64,000 nucleotides of DNA from Gnetum montanum (Eukaryota > Streptophyta > Gnetopsida > Gnetales > Gnetaceae), in contig MNCI01006844.1 in the NCBI GenBank assembly GCA_015680685.1, positions 240,353 to 304,352 of the forward strand, written 5' to 3'. Below are positions 1-10,439 of this stretch, in pieces (the first letter of the stretch is position 1; each line of letters opens with the position of its first letter). Position numbers and translations under genes: made by a program. The notes beneath the pieces are model-generated. The model made no database searches. It saw nothing but the letters and a program-made list of their open reading frames with translations, and had not been told where the DNA came from.

Positions 1-365
1 CAGAAAGTGATGCGCAACGCTCCTCCTGCAAGCATTCCTGCTACAATCTGTAACAGAGAAATCTCAGATTGATGCGCTACGCTCGTCTGAAAGCATTCTT
101 GTTGACATAAATGAGCGTACATTTCTATGCGTACGAGCGTATTTCATGCCCCTACCATCATAACTCATTTTGCATCTTCCCCGAACCTGTTTCCAGCTAT
201 ATCCCTCTATCTCCCATACCTGCCAGTTTTGCTCTTCCATGTTGACAGGGCAACACTTGAGTAGCCATGGATGAACGCTGTTCTTGCTTCTGCCAATTCG
301 GTGTTTCGCATTCTTTGTCGACGTCTTTCGGGCAAGCCCTCTAACCTTCAACAAAGAGGGGCCAT
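1..365 (+). mobile_element. 3' internal end of Tat-like element C
   Basis: This is the sequence just upstream of a 3' LTR, and the rest of the element lies left of the window. Its last 65 bases closely match the pre-LTR sequence of element B (25898-25962), and both end in a purine-rich tract of the type AAAGAGGGG. No coding frame is convincing. Short AGCGTA / TACGCT motifs recur here and continue into the LTR. Confidence 0.65.
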
Positions 366-374
366 TGAAACACC
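300..374 (+). other. Inverted repeat bracketing the polypurine tract (element C)
   Basis: GGTGTTTC at 300-307 is the exact reverse complement of GAAACACC at 367-374, with 59 nt between them. The loop holds a small GGGC-aa-GCCC hairpin and the polypurine tract. The second arm is the start of the LTR (TGAAACACC from 366). The same arrangement with the same spacing occurs in B and E. Confidence 0.6.
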
Positions 375-1834
375 GTGAAAATTATGAGTCAGCCTCAGGA
401 AAAAACTCGCAATTCAAGCGAGAGCGCACATCAGCTTCGTTCAAGGACAAGTTTACGCTCTATTACGCACGGCAGCGTAATGAGCGTAATAAGCTCCAGA
501 ATAGTCGAAGGCAGAGTCTAGAGAAGCACAACAGTTCAACATTTTTTCTCGTGGCATATGGATAACTTGTCTTTACGCTCGTTACGTGGCAGTGCGTACC
601 ATTACGTATCACATCACTAAGGCTAGACATTATTTAAGCTTCGTTACACCCAACTGCGTAGTGAGTGTAAATTAGACATTGTTTACGCTTCGCTATGCGC
701 AGCTGCGTAGTGAGCGTAAGTTAGATATTTTCTACGCCTCGTTACGCGTAGCTGCGTAGTGAGCGTAAAACAATTTTGAGCCTATTGTTTTTTGTACCGG
801 ATTACGCTGATATACGCAACACAACGTGAATGAGTGTAACATAGCCTGAAAGAAATTGAAACACGCTCAACATGTACCTGCTCTTCACACGCACAACATG
901 CAAACGAGCGTGTTGTGCGTAGTCACAGTCTGACTTAAAATGGTCATGTCAATGGAACCCAAAATATCTGGGACCCACGTCATCAGGGTTACGCCTTTTT
1001 ATGGGACCCCGCAGCCTATAAATAGACCAGTTGACAAAGATACAAGGAGGCAGCAGAAAATCAAAAGGGCAAGAGCATTTTCTGAGCAAGGAAGCACTTA
1101 TCACCTTGAGCAGAGAAACAAAGAGCAACCTTTTGGCAACTGTCGATAACACCATCCTTCAGCAAGAACAGAGCATAGTGCGCTTGAGCCTTAGCAACAA
1201 AAGAGATCATTCCTTCGGGGAAGACACGACTTTCTCCATTAGCGATTGCTACCCTGACCAGAACCTACTCGAAGCAAAGAAGCCGACCAGGGATTGTGAG
1301 ATTGTCTCGCCCAGTTTGCAGACTCTACTGGTCAGAAAAAGTTGATCGGCAGACCTCAGAGCTTAACCATCCTTGCATCCCAGCTTTGGCCTGCGAGGTA
1401 GATCGGACTTCTGTCTGGACAGTTTCCTTGTTGTTTTGTGCTCATTTTTTGCATCAAGTTATTGGGGGTCTCTCCCATTATAACGTGACATACAAATCAT
1501 ATATTCTTTCAAAAATTGAAACATAGATCTTTTGAAAATCACGCGTTTCTCTTCTTATTAGCATCTCTTCGACGTGTTTCGCGTTATCATCGTAGCGATC
1601 CATCCACGTCGTTTTCCTCCCATTTCACGATCCCTCGAATCAAATCGAAACAACACAAAGATTCATAATCTTCATCATTTTACTGACTCGTAAGTCCCTG
1701 TCTAATCGACAAGACCGTTCAGGGTGCTGCGGATTCGCTTTTTCCAGCATAGTCCTCGCACGGATCCGTGGTTAAAAATGTATACACGGAATCTCGGTCG
1801 GTATTTCCAGCTGCCGACGTTTTCTGTCGTTACA
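366..1834 (+). repeat. 3' LTR of Tat-like element C
   Basis: The LTR begins TGAAACACC straight after the polypurine tract and ends GTTACA at 1834, about 1.47 kb. A TATA-like CTATAAATAG lies near 1016 and is followed by a segment matching the post-TATA part of the B LTRs (GTTGACAA near 1031). The last 150 bases (from CTAATCGACAAGACCG near 1702 to the end) match the LTR ends of B at 11264 and 27156. The U3 half is quite different from B, so C is a related but separate subfamily. Short reading frames in it have no recognisable product. Confidence 0.7.
624..771 (+). repeat. Three tandem ~49-bp repeats in U3 of element C
   Basis: Three successive units start near 624, 673 and 722. Each has the pattern AGAnATT, TTTACGCTTCG, then CTGCGTAGTGAGTGTAA-like sequence. 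Each unit contains a TACGCT and an inverted AGCGTA motif. They lie upstream of the TATA-like box, so they could be U3 enhancer-type repeats; that role is inference. Confidence 0.65.
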
Positions 1835-2590
1835 TGCCCATAGTAGGAGTCCTAAAGTGAACGGATCTTTATTCAAGGGACATTGTACCTGAATACAAGT
1901 TGTGTATAGTAAGATGAACTTGTTGGATAAACCTTGCAGTGCATGGAATAGGATTTTATTTATTGCTTTCTCTCTCACCTTTAAACTCCTAGAACGTGGA
2001 ATGAGTACGAGTTGATTACGAGCATATAGTGTGACTACTTGGTAACCCAGTGGCGTATTCAGGATTTGCACTTGGTAATCCCAGTGGTAGTCACGCACAA
2101 AGATGTGTACTGTTAGTCAAGGAATTAGCTACTCATCACACTTAGGCTAGATTAGATTCTCTCAACCCTTTCCTCCTAGTTAAGTTTCTTAGTATGACCA
2201 CTTCGAGCACGTGCGTTACACATGGTGATCCCAGCAACGATTAGCATTTGGTAGCTGTGGTTGCATCAGTTTAGGGTGTGTACGGTAAGTGGGAATGGAT
2301 GTTGACGCTAGGTAATTTAGACTTAGTTCATTAGTTAGAGTTAGTTAGTTTCTTCAACCCTTCACCTCGATAGCATAAGAGATAAAATATAAAATACTAT
2401 AAAAATCATATACCTTAGACTTACTTAACCATACACCATGACAACTACAAGTAAGTCTGGAAAGAGAATGAATGATTAACCCCAAGTGTTCCATGGGGCG
2501 TGTAGGCACTTACTCTGCAGAGTTCAACCAAACCGCATGTGCTACGCTCATTTCGTATAGTTGAGTGTAGGACTACCTCGCCACTCATCA
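1835..2590 (+). repeat. 5' LTR of element A, lacking its first ~180 bp
   Basis: The sequence aligns along its whole length with 9680-10439 of the 3' LTR and ends ACTCATCA just before the primer-binding site. The 3' LTR's first 181 bases (9499-9679) have no counterpart here. Instead, position 1835 joins directly to the last base of the C LTR. The break is therefore a deletion or recombination joint, not an insertion boundary. Confidence 0.8.
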
Positions 2591-2591
2591 T

Positions 2592-2609
2592 TGGCGCCGT
2601 TGCTGGGGA
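2592..2609 (+). other. Primer-binding site of element A (tRNA-Asp type)
   Basis: TGGCGCCGTTGCTGGGGA lies one base after the LTR end. It differs at one position from the form widely reported for Athila and some Tat elements (TGGCGCCGTTGCCGGGGA, complementary to the tRNA-Asp 3' end). It fixes the 5' LTR boundary and the direction of the element. Confidence 0.88.
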
Positions 2610-2731
2610 CTAAGTGTTTGTGTGTTGAATATAACATAAAGGATATCACTCACATTGTTGGGAGCCTAAATGAACCTTCAGGTTAATGAAGATAAAAAAT
2701 TATATAACGGTTAGATAGCACATCGATAAAA

Positions 2732-3863
2732 ATGTCTTCTTCTAACAAGAGTAACTCACTACCTAGGGATAATGCAAAGAACAATTGGCAGTCAAAAACA
2801 CATAGCCAAAATTATCCAAATCCTAAACAATACAAGATAGTTTATACTCATCCCGATGAGTATATTCCAAAATTTACCTTTATCCTCCATCAAGACGAAC
2901 AACTGTGATGGAGAGATTTGCAAGGTAACATCGTGTTACCCCTAGATCGATCAGTCTTTGACATGCTTGTTTGTGCTTTGGCATAGATTGGCATGATAGA
3001 ATTGTATGCAGAATACGTTGTGGAAGAATTTGATTCAATGGATTACTATCCCATAGAAGCACAGCGTATAAGGGACTCAAGGTAGGAGAGCCAACATCCA
3101 CTGTTGAAGGGCAAAGAGGTCCCGCACGTCCTTAGTGAAACTAGAGATGGTGAACCACTTAAAATGGGTTCTCTATTAATAGATGTTTCCTCTCTTAATG
3201 AAAGTGAGGAGGTAGGGTATCAGAACCTATGATCAATGATACATATCCCTAGTTCTGATGCCCGTGAACACCAACTATTCACAGAAGGAACAACACATGA
3301 CAAGGACAGACACTTAGATCATCATCACGATCGGGGCTAAAACCATAGAAGAGAAGGTAAGAAACATCATCATGACAATGGTTCTCCTTCTTCTTCCCCT
3401 TATTCACATCACTCACCCTCTCCTTCCACATCTGGGCACAGCCATCATGAACACAACGAAGAGGATAAATGTAGACAAAATGAGAGACCTCGATGAGAAA
3501 GTCAAGAGAGGAGACAAGGGCAAGGACGTAGGGAAAGTAGGGAATGACTAAGACATCATAGGCATCATGAAGGAGAAGATCATGTTGAGCCCCTACTTGC
3601 AACATAAAGTATTATTGACATAATGGAGGTAGTAAGAATCCCAACAAGGCATTTAAAAGATAGTCGGATCAAGTGTTTAGACATGAACAATATCCCATGC
3701 TTTGAGGGGGGATACTACGTTGATCTGCAGCATCATTTACAGGCATTCCATGATGAATGTGCCTTGAAGAATATAGAAAATGAGTGGAAAAAACTTAAGT
3801 TGTTCCCAAGGACACTCATTAAAACACCACAAAATTTTGCCTTAGCACTTTTAGACAAAATCA
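2732..3863 (+). pseudogene. Gag, N-terminal part, element A (broken)
   Basis: The chosen start is ATG 2732 (MSSSNKSN), which aligns with the gag start of element D (MSSSHRTN at 32766). Several in-frame stops follow. A His/Arg/Ser-rich stretch (about 3260-3600) precedes the capsid-like core at 3623-3862. Recognisable core motifs are MNNIPCFEGG, HLQAFHDECAL and EWKKLKLFPRTL, matching D's MNNIPKFVGG, HIQAFHDACAL and GWKNLMLFPSTL. The frame is cut near 3863 by the insertion that follows and resumes near 5425. In a live element this would be the structural particle protein. Confidence 0.75.
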
Positions 3864-5414
3864 TGCTAAGTCATGCTGCTGCCCAACATGAGTACAGCGT
3901 GACCAAACTTGGAGGCCTCTGAAATAGCCCCCGATGGCCCATGATTCAACAGGCAAGGTCCCCCTAGGGCCCATAGGTGACTGCACCAACTTCCAACATC
4001 TAGAATCAAAAGTTTTAGGTTCAAAATGTGTGGTTTTGGCTAAGTACACTTTAGTTACTTTTTCAGACACTGTCCCCGAAATTGAGTCAAAATAGGCTAA
4101 AATTGAGCACAAGGACCACTCATGACCTTCACCAAGGTCCCCAGTAGCTTCCAACCTCTAGAAAATCAAGATTTGGGTCTCAAATATGCCATTTTGACTT
4201 GGTGACGCTTGGGTTACTTTTACAAACGTTGCATAGCGTAAGGATCATCGTCACCAACTTTTAGAGCCCCAAAACTGAGCCAAAATAACTTGATTTCAAG
4301 GGTGTAAGTCGTCCCCAGGGTCCACTATTGATAACTATGGTTCCTAGCATTCAGAAATTCCAAATTTTAGCTCAAAATTGCAAGTTTTAGAGGTCACATT
4401 ACAAGTCACACTGAAGGGCACATTGGGTAGTCAAATTTCTCTTGTTGTACATTTCATTATAAATCCCCATTTGTGGGCATGTGAAGCCATCATGGTCTAA
4501 ATTAAATGTACTTTCATGGGCTTGAATAACCCATAAATTGTAAAATGCAATGTACCTGGTCAAGAATGTAGCTTGCCAACACACATCCAACTCATGCACA
4601 ACTATCCAACATAGATACATTGAACCTAGTCAAAGAATGCAACTATCCAACACACATCCAACTCATGCCAACTCTCTATGGGACACATGTCGCTAGATCT
4701 TCTTTCCTCTCATCTCACAGCCATTGATTCCATTCTTGGATTTCATGCTTGAGCCTGGCCCAACCCTATAAATACCTTGTCAATTCACATAAAATGAGAT
4801 GCAAAAAAAAAATGGAGGCAAGAAGATTGAAGAGAAGGGCAATTCTAAAGGAGGATAGAGCATGCAATCCTTGGGCATTCAGCATATCTGATCATTGGCT
4901 ACTAAGAATTTCTTATATCCATCCCATTTGATCATCGCATCATATCATCCTGGGGCTAGGCATTTGACTTGCCATCCATACGTGTGCAACTACACTTTGA
5001 CTAGCGCATATTCCTATTTAAACAATACAATACAATTTCATTATTGCCTTCCATTTACATTGTTTAGTTATATTTATGCTTTTTTTTACAAATATAACTT
5101 TGTTTATGATTTATTCATAATTCAGTATGCTTTATTTACATTTCGTATCATTTTTTACATTCCTTTTACGTCCTGCCCCAGCGCTAGCCGTAGCTTATGC
5201 TCGGGGAAGTCCTTGGTTGATTTGCATGCAAACCATCCAAGGAACTCTACCTTTATTTACTTTTCTAGCTTGCCCTTGGGTGAAGGAATGGTCATCTATG
5301 GCTGCCCGACAATCTCTCGGTGTTTGTTTCCCTTCCAACCTTACACCGACGATTTAGGTCAGTACACTCATCAAGGAAGTAGAGAGTTGCTACCAGTCCT
5401 TAGAACCAAAAACC
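3864..5414 (+). mobile_element. Solo-LTR-like insertion inside element A gag
   Basis: This 1.55-kb non-coding segment interrupts gag. Upstream codons end around ALLDKIM and the downstream frame resumes at MMLELFNNKY; the uninterrupted D gag shows that these belong within a few codons of each other. The insert has a TATA-like CCTATAAATACC at about 4763 and diverged internal repeats starting near 3987, 4147 and 4338. It carries no polymerase sequence, so a solo LTR is the simplest reading. Exact ends and target duplication are not clear (ATCA occurs next to both sides). A few short reading frames inside look accidental. Confidence 0.5.
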
Positions 5415-5424
5415 ATCAGGAGGT

Positions 5425-6893
5425 GGATTATGATGCTAGAACTCTTTAACAATAAGTATCAAACATAATCCTAAGTGTCTAATTTACATAAGAAGATCCA
5501 AGGCTAGAAACAAGGTACTTATGAACCCTTGGATGCTGCCATGGCCTACTACTACACATTGTTACATCATTGCCCAGGCCATAGATACGCTCAGCAGGAT
5601 CAACTTTGTCACATCGTAGATGGGCTAAGGCATGAAACTAGAAGAACCCTTGGGACTTATGCCCAAGGGAGACTCTCACAACTTAGAGCCCATGAAGTTC
5701 ATTACTTGTTGGAGCAAGTAGCAATAGAAGAAGGTGAGTTACGAAAAAGAGAAAGTGCGGAAGAATACAACCGTGATCCCTCTCTTCGAATGAAGGGAGT
5801 GAAATTTTGTGATGAAGATGAGTCACCAATCGAAGAGTTGGTGAATCAGAAAACCTTGTCAATTCAAAAGTTAACAATAGAAATAGCAGCTAAGGTAGAT
5901 GACGTATGGAGTTCCTTAAACTCCAAAATTGAAACTGTCTTAAAAATTGTAGAAGAGTCTAAGGAGGAATGAAGTAGTGACAAAGGTAATACAAAGTGGA
6001 GAGATTTAGGGCCTACACATAACAAGGGTAAGGGGAAAATTCCTATCTCTGATGAAGTTGTGGATTCTAGCATAGACAATGACTGTGGATGTGAGATCTG
6101 CCATTATGATCATCCCAAGGGATGTTGTCCAATCATCTCACATCTACAAGAGTCTAGGGTGTATGCACTTAATCCAAGACTCAACCAACGACAAATACCC
6201 CAAAGGTTACCCTATCCCCAAGGTAACCCAAGGCACTGCCACCAACCACTAACGTACTATCCAAGTGGAACTCCACCACAACCCATTGAATAGCATCAGC
6301 AGTGGCAATACCCATAGTCATGGGGGATTCCACCGCTAACACAACGATACCCTTACCGACAACTTGATCCTTATGACTATTATGTGCAGTAGATGGTTTC
6401 TCCAAGTGACTCTATGAGTCACACAACTCCCCAACATCACTACCAAGTTTGGGAGTACTTTAGGAGGACTCCTTCTCCTCTTGGAGACATCCCACATATA
6501 CACAATCCTCCAACTCTATCTAAACCTCTTCCAACGGTAGTTCCCATAACACGTCCTGCTCCAACAATGCAAGGGGAACTTCCTACTCAACTGCAGCAAC
6601 GTAATGCTACGAGAGTTGTAAATATTCAACCCACTATTGGTTCTTACAACTATAAAAAGAAAAGATCTTTCTTCAGAACCAAAAGCCTAGACAAGCTCTT
6701 ACAACAAGCGGTTGAGTCTAGGTACACTTCTCCACCATCTAACACTTCGGAGCACCCTTCAATCCAACAGAGCTTAACACTTACAGTTTTGCTAATGCAT
6801 ACCATAACCAACTGGATCAAGGTAGGCCACCTTCCCAGGAAACTAACTGATCCTGGAAGTCCCTTAATTTACCTTCCAGTTGCCAAAAATTGA
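5425..6893 (+). pseudogene. Gag, C-terminal part, element A
   Basis: The frame continues from the interrupted core. The best stretch is 5529-5972 (147 codons): YYYTLLHHCPGHRYAQQDQL and TRRTLGTYAQG are typical of Athila-type gag C-termini, followed by a charged helical segment. A candidate zinc-knuckle-like cluster, CGCEICHYDHPKGCC, lies at about 6087-6131. A Pro/Gln/Tyr-rich linker then runs to 6893. Element D has the equivalent HGGDI..YDHLKD region without the cysteines. Stops and small shifts break the frame. Confidence 0.7.
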
Positions 6894-7420
6894 CCACATA
6901 GGGCTCTTCTTGACTCAGGTTTTGGAGTCAACTTAATTTCAGAAGAGATGTATCATGCTTGGAACCTACCCCAACTTAAAAAGAGCAACATTCAACTAGA
7001 GCTGGCAGACCAGTCCATCACCATTCCCTTGGGATTGGTGGAGGACATCATTACCACTATGTGTGGTTGGTCTTACCCAGCTGATTTCCTAGTGATTGAA
7101 GTCAACAACAATGAATGGGACTTCCTAATTATAATGGGAAGGGCATGGCTTAGTACAGTATACGCATGCCTTAGGATTCATGATCTTTTCTTGAAAATTT
7201 CTAAGATAAAACTTTATGGAAATATTGAGAAGAGGAAATTTCCATGCATCACATACAGTGATTCATTGGGTGATGACATGGAGGAAATGCCTCCATGCAG
7301 TAGGTGTTCCCTTGAAACTTTGAAACAAAGATGCCTGTATGTAGTAACAACACAACTAGTAGAAGACACCTTGTGGTTGACAGCTACTAGAAGGAGCAAC
7401 CAAATATGCATGGAATAAAA
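6894..7420 (+). pseudogene. Aspartic protease of element A
   Basis: A retroviral-type protease follows gag. The active-site segment reads LLDSGFGVNLIS (about 6904-6939), with DSG where families usually have DTG. It is followed by LELADQSITIPLGLVEDI and a flap/C-terminal region ending IIMGRAWLST, matching the family pattern ILGRPFL. The open stretch is 6948-7418. Coding sequence ends at a TAA near 7418. No RT follows, which is abnormal for an autonomous Ty3 element and is shared with element D. Confidence 0.75.
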
Positions 7421-9498
7421 TGAGGCACTAACCCATGCCAAATGAAGGCATAGATACATTGGAATATGAGCGTTACCAACTTCCACCCTTTAATCTAAGA
7501 TCATCAATTGGGAGAAGTTGGGCACTTCTATGAAATTCCAATAGATGTTCATTATTTCGGATCTCTCCCTTTCCACTCAGTCATGGGGGAGATGGCCATC
7601 TATGCTAATCATATGGGTCCCTCAATTATTTTTCAATTTTTGTTTTACATGTTTTTGTTTTACAAGTTTTTGTTTTACAACTTTCTTTAACTTTTCTTGT
7701 TTTTTGTTTTACAACATCATTGTACCTATTCATTTTTTCTGTATGTGTGTGTGTGTGTGTATCCACCCTGTAAGTTTTTCACCTAATAACTATTCGAAAT
7801 GATGGTATGAACTATTTTCATATTGATTGCTAATGTTTGTTTTTTACCTTTAAGTCTTAATGTTGATACTAAGGTATGTTTCTTTTGATATGGCAAGCAA
7901 TGAGTTCACTCCATCCATCCATCCACCAAGTCCTATGGTCTCTCTTAGCTCGGAAATGTGCAGTCCCCTTCTAATAAGAACTTTAACAAATCAGTGACTG
8001 GGCATTTCTCAAACTAAGGAAGGACTCAAGGATTGAAATGGATGTGACTTCAAGAGAACTTGATGCTTTTGTGTTGGCTGTTCTCTTGGGTGCTTGGATA
8101 TTTTCTTTTTGAGTTTTCTTGCTGTTCTGATGTTACCCCAATTATTGGAAGCTGAGACAATAAAAATAAAAAGTCTTGCATGGTGTGGTTCTCATGCATA
8201 AAAACACAAAACAAAAAAAAAACTAAGTGAGAATTCAAAGCACACCCCTTAGATGAAATAAACTTGGGCTATAAGCAATGGTTATGGAACCAAAAGTTTT
8301 CCCTCTAACTAAGGCCCTTCTCGCTTCCCATTCTCTCCTTTATTTTGTCAAAATGGTGGTGACTCTTGGGGAAGGCATCCTTATTATCCAAGTAGATGGT
8401 TTAGTCAAATGCATTAATGCAAAGTCACTAGATGTGGTTGGTTTGAGGCCAGACTTGGAATGGGATTTGCTAAGTCACATTAATCATGAGCTACACAAGG
8501 GGTTGTACACCACCTTGTTCTTGAGATTCCATTCCATTCTATTCTCTCCATTGTTCATCTCATTGCCGATTGTATCATTAGTGTATATATTTTGGTTGAT
8601 GCATTATTTTCTTTTTGGTAAATTCTTGCGATTAAGACTTTAACTCTTGTTCCAAATGACATTCCCAGAGCCTCCAGACTCTTTGAATGTGGGTTTGTCA
8701 GGGCATTAAAGGGCATGAGCCTGCTTTGGGAAGGATCCATTGACATTCCTATTTGGTGCCCAAGTTAACTTCTTTTCCCTAACATTTTTACAATTAATTT
8801 TATTTTGTTCATTACCATCTTGACATCCATTCCCTCAATGCTATAGTTGTCCCTTTTTATCTATCTTTCTTACTCCTTTCCTTTCTCCATTCTAACGCTA
8901 CCGGAGGTTTGCAATTAGTCATGGGGGTACGGGGCCTGATTTTTTTGATTTTCTCCTAGCCCCAAATTTTTTGATTTTCTTCCTAACCCCTACACCTTTG
9001 GCAATCATCATTACTATATCCCCCAATCCATATTAGTCATACCACAACCTAGCTAATGAACTTACATCGAAGCAAGGTATGAATTACATGATGATTCATT
9101 TACCCTTGCTAATATAAGATTGTGTTGTGTGTGCAGATGGTGATCATGTAATAACAGACCAGATCTAGAGGGAACACATGGAATGGAGCAACACTACAGT
9201 AGCTATGCAAGGAGCAAGATCGATAGTGTGCTTATCGATGGACAATGAAAAGCACAATCTTGGCGTTGGCAGCAGCAACACTTCTTTCTCTCTCTCTCTT
9301 TCTCAGCTACCAACTAAGGCTTGATGTCATTGTAATAAGATGTTCACCCTTGTTGTCATGAACACTAGTTTTATCAAGTCTTGTAATGATGATCCGTTCA
9401 CACATCATCCCATTAGTTTCATTCCCCTCAATAATCCCATACCTTCCCAATATTTTGTAAGGAAATCAAGGACGAATTTTCATTCAGTCATGGGCGTA
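7421..9498 (+). other. Long non-coding 3' region of element A, ending in the polypurine tract
   Basis: Between the protease and the 3' LTR there is no RT, RNase H or integrase. Features seen are T-rich runs, a (TG)n tract at about 7744-7760 and a CT run at about 9285-9303. One open frame at 8278-8643 has hydrophobic stretches near its end but no family I recognise. Several blocks align with element D (for example the segment ending CACCCCTT near 8250 with that near 35800, and the sequence before the LTR). The tract CATGGGCGTA ends at 9498. The conservation between A and D suggests that a functional cis region was kept in the family. Confidence 0.6.
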
Positions 9499-10439
9499 TG
9501 ATGAGATGTGATATCACATAGGCCATGATATCACATCCCATGCGATATCGCGTACGCGATATTATGGTCCATCACCAAGTTTATAAATAAGAGGTAGCTC
9601 TCCCTTGTTTCCTCATCCTGGGCTAGAAGTAGGGAAACTCTCATAGATTGATCACTCCAGAGATAGAATATTTTCGATGTGCCCGCAGTAGGAGTCCTAA
9701 AGTGAACAGATCTTTATTCGAGCAACATTGTACCTAAACACAAGTTGTGTATGGCAATAAAGATGAAATTTTTGGATAAACCTTGCAGTGCATGGAATAG
9801 GATTTTATTTATTGCTTTCTCTCTCACTCTTAAACTCCTAGAGCGTGGAATGAGTACGAGTTGATTACAAGCATCTAGTGTGACTACTTGGTAACCCAGT
9901 GGCATATTCAGGATCTAGGCTTGATAATCCCATTGGTAGTCATGCACAAAGATGTGTATGGTTAGTCAAGGAATCAGCCACCCATCGCTCTTAGGCTAGA
10001 TTAGATTATCTCAACCCTTTCGTCCTAGTTAAGTGCCTCAGTATGATGACTTTGAGCACATGTGTTACGCGTAGTGATCTGAGCAACTATTAGCATTTGG
10101 TAGCCGCAGTTGCATTAGTTTAGGGTGTGTACGGTAAGTGGGAACAGATGCTAATGTTAGGTAATTTAGACTTAGTTCATTAGTTAGAGTTAATTAGTTT
10201 CTTCAACCCTTCACCTCAATAGCATAGGAGATAAAACATGAAAGACTATAAAAATCATATACCTCGGACTTACTTAACCATACACCATGACAACTACAGG
10301 TAAGTCTGGGAAGACAATGAATGATTAACCCCAAGTGTTCCATGGGGTATGTAGGCACTTAGTCTACAAAGTTCAACCATATCATGTGTGCTACACTCCT
10401 TTTGTATGGTTGACTGTAGGAGTACCTCACCACTCATTA
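9499..10439 (+). repeat. 3' LTR of element A
   Basis: The LTR is 941 bp. It begins TGATGAG after the polypurine tract and ends CTCATTA (from CTCATCA), so the termini are inverted repeats. The first 70 bases are rich in palindromes: GTGATATCAC and the perfect 18-mer ATATCGCGTACGCGATAT at 9545-9562. TTTATAAATAAG near 9580 is a plausible TATA box. The remainder aligns with 1835-2590. Confidence 0.88.

Larger units (their letters stand above)
1835..10439 (+). mobile_element. Element A: gag-protease-only Ty3-type LTR retrotransposon
   Basis: The order is 5'-truncated LTR (1835-2590), tRNA-Asp-type primer-binding site (2592-2609), gag, protease, about 2 kb without coding sequence, then polypurine tract and 3' LTR (9499-10439). 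Gag and protease read like Athila-group proteins. No RT, RNase H or integrase can be found. It sits inside the 5' LTR of element B: the sequence resuming at 10440 matches the uninterrupted B 3' LTR from 26338. A solo-LTR-like insertion (3864-5414) splits gag. The element is decayed throughout. Confidence 0.8.

Noticed and set aside
1296-1526. Open frames in the C LTR (1031-1345, 1296-1526)
   Set aside because: They overlap each other in different frames within LTR sequence and lack any motif; the region matches the non-coding part of the B LTR.
4895-5449. 184-codon open frame
   Set aside because: It lies in the solo-LTR-like insert, has biased Tyr/Phe/Ser composition and no family resemblance.
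5529-5972. A possible stand-alone host gene of 147 codons
   Set aside because: It aligns with gag of element D and continues the interrupted gag of element A.
7744-7760. (TG)n tract
   Set aside because: Ordinary simple repeat; no sign of a functional role.
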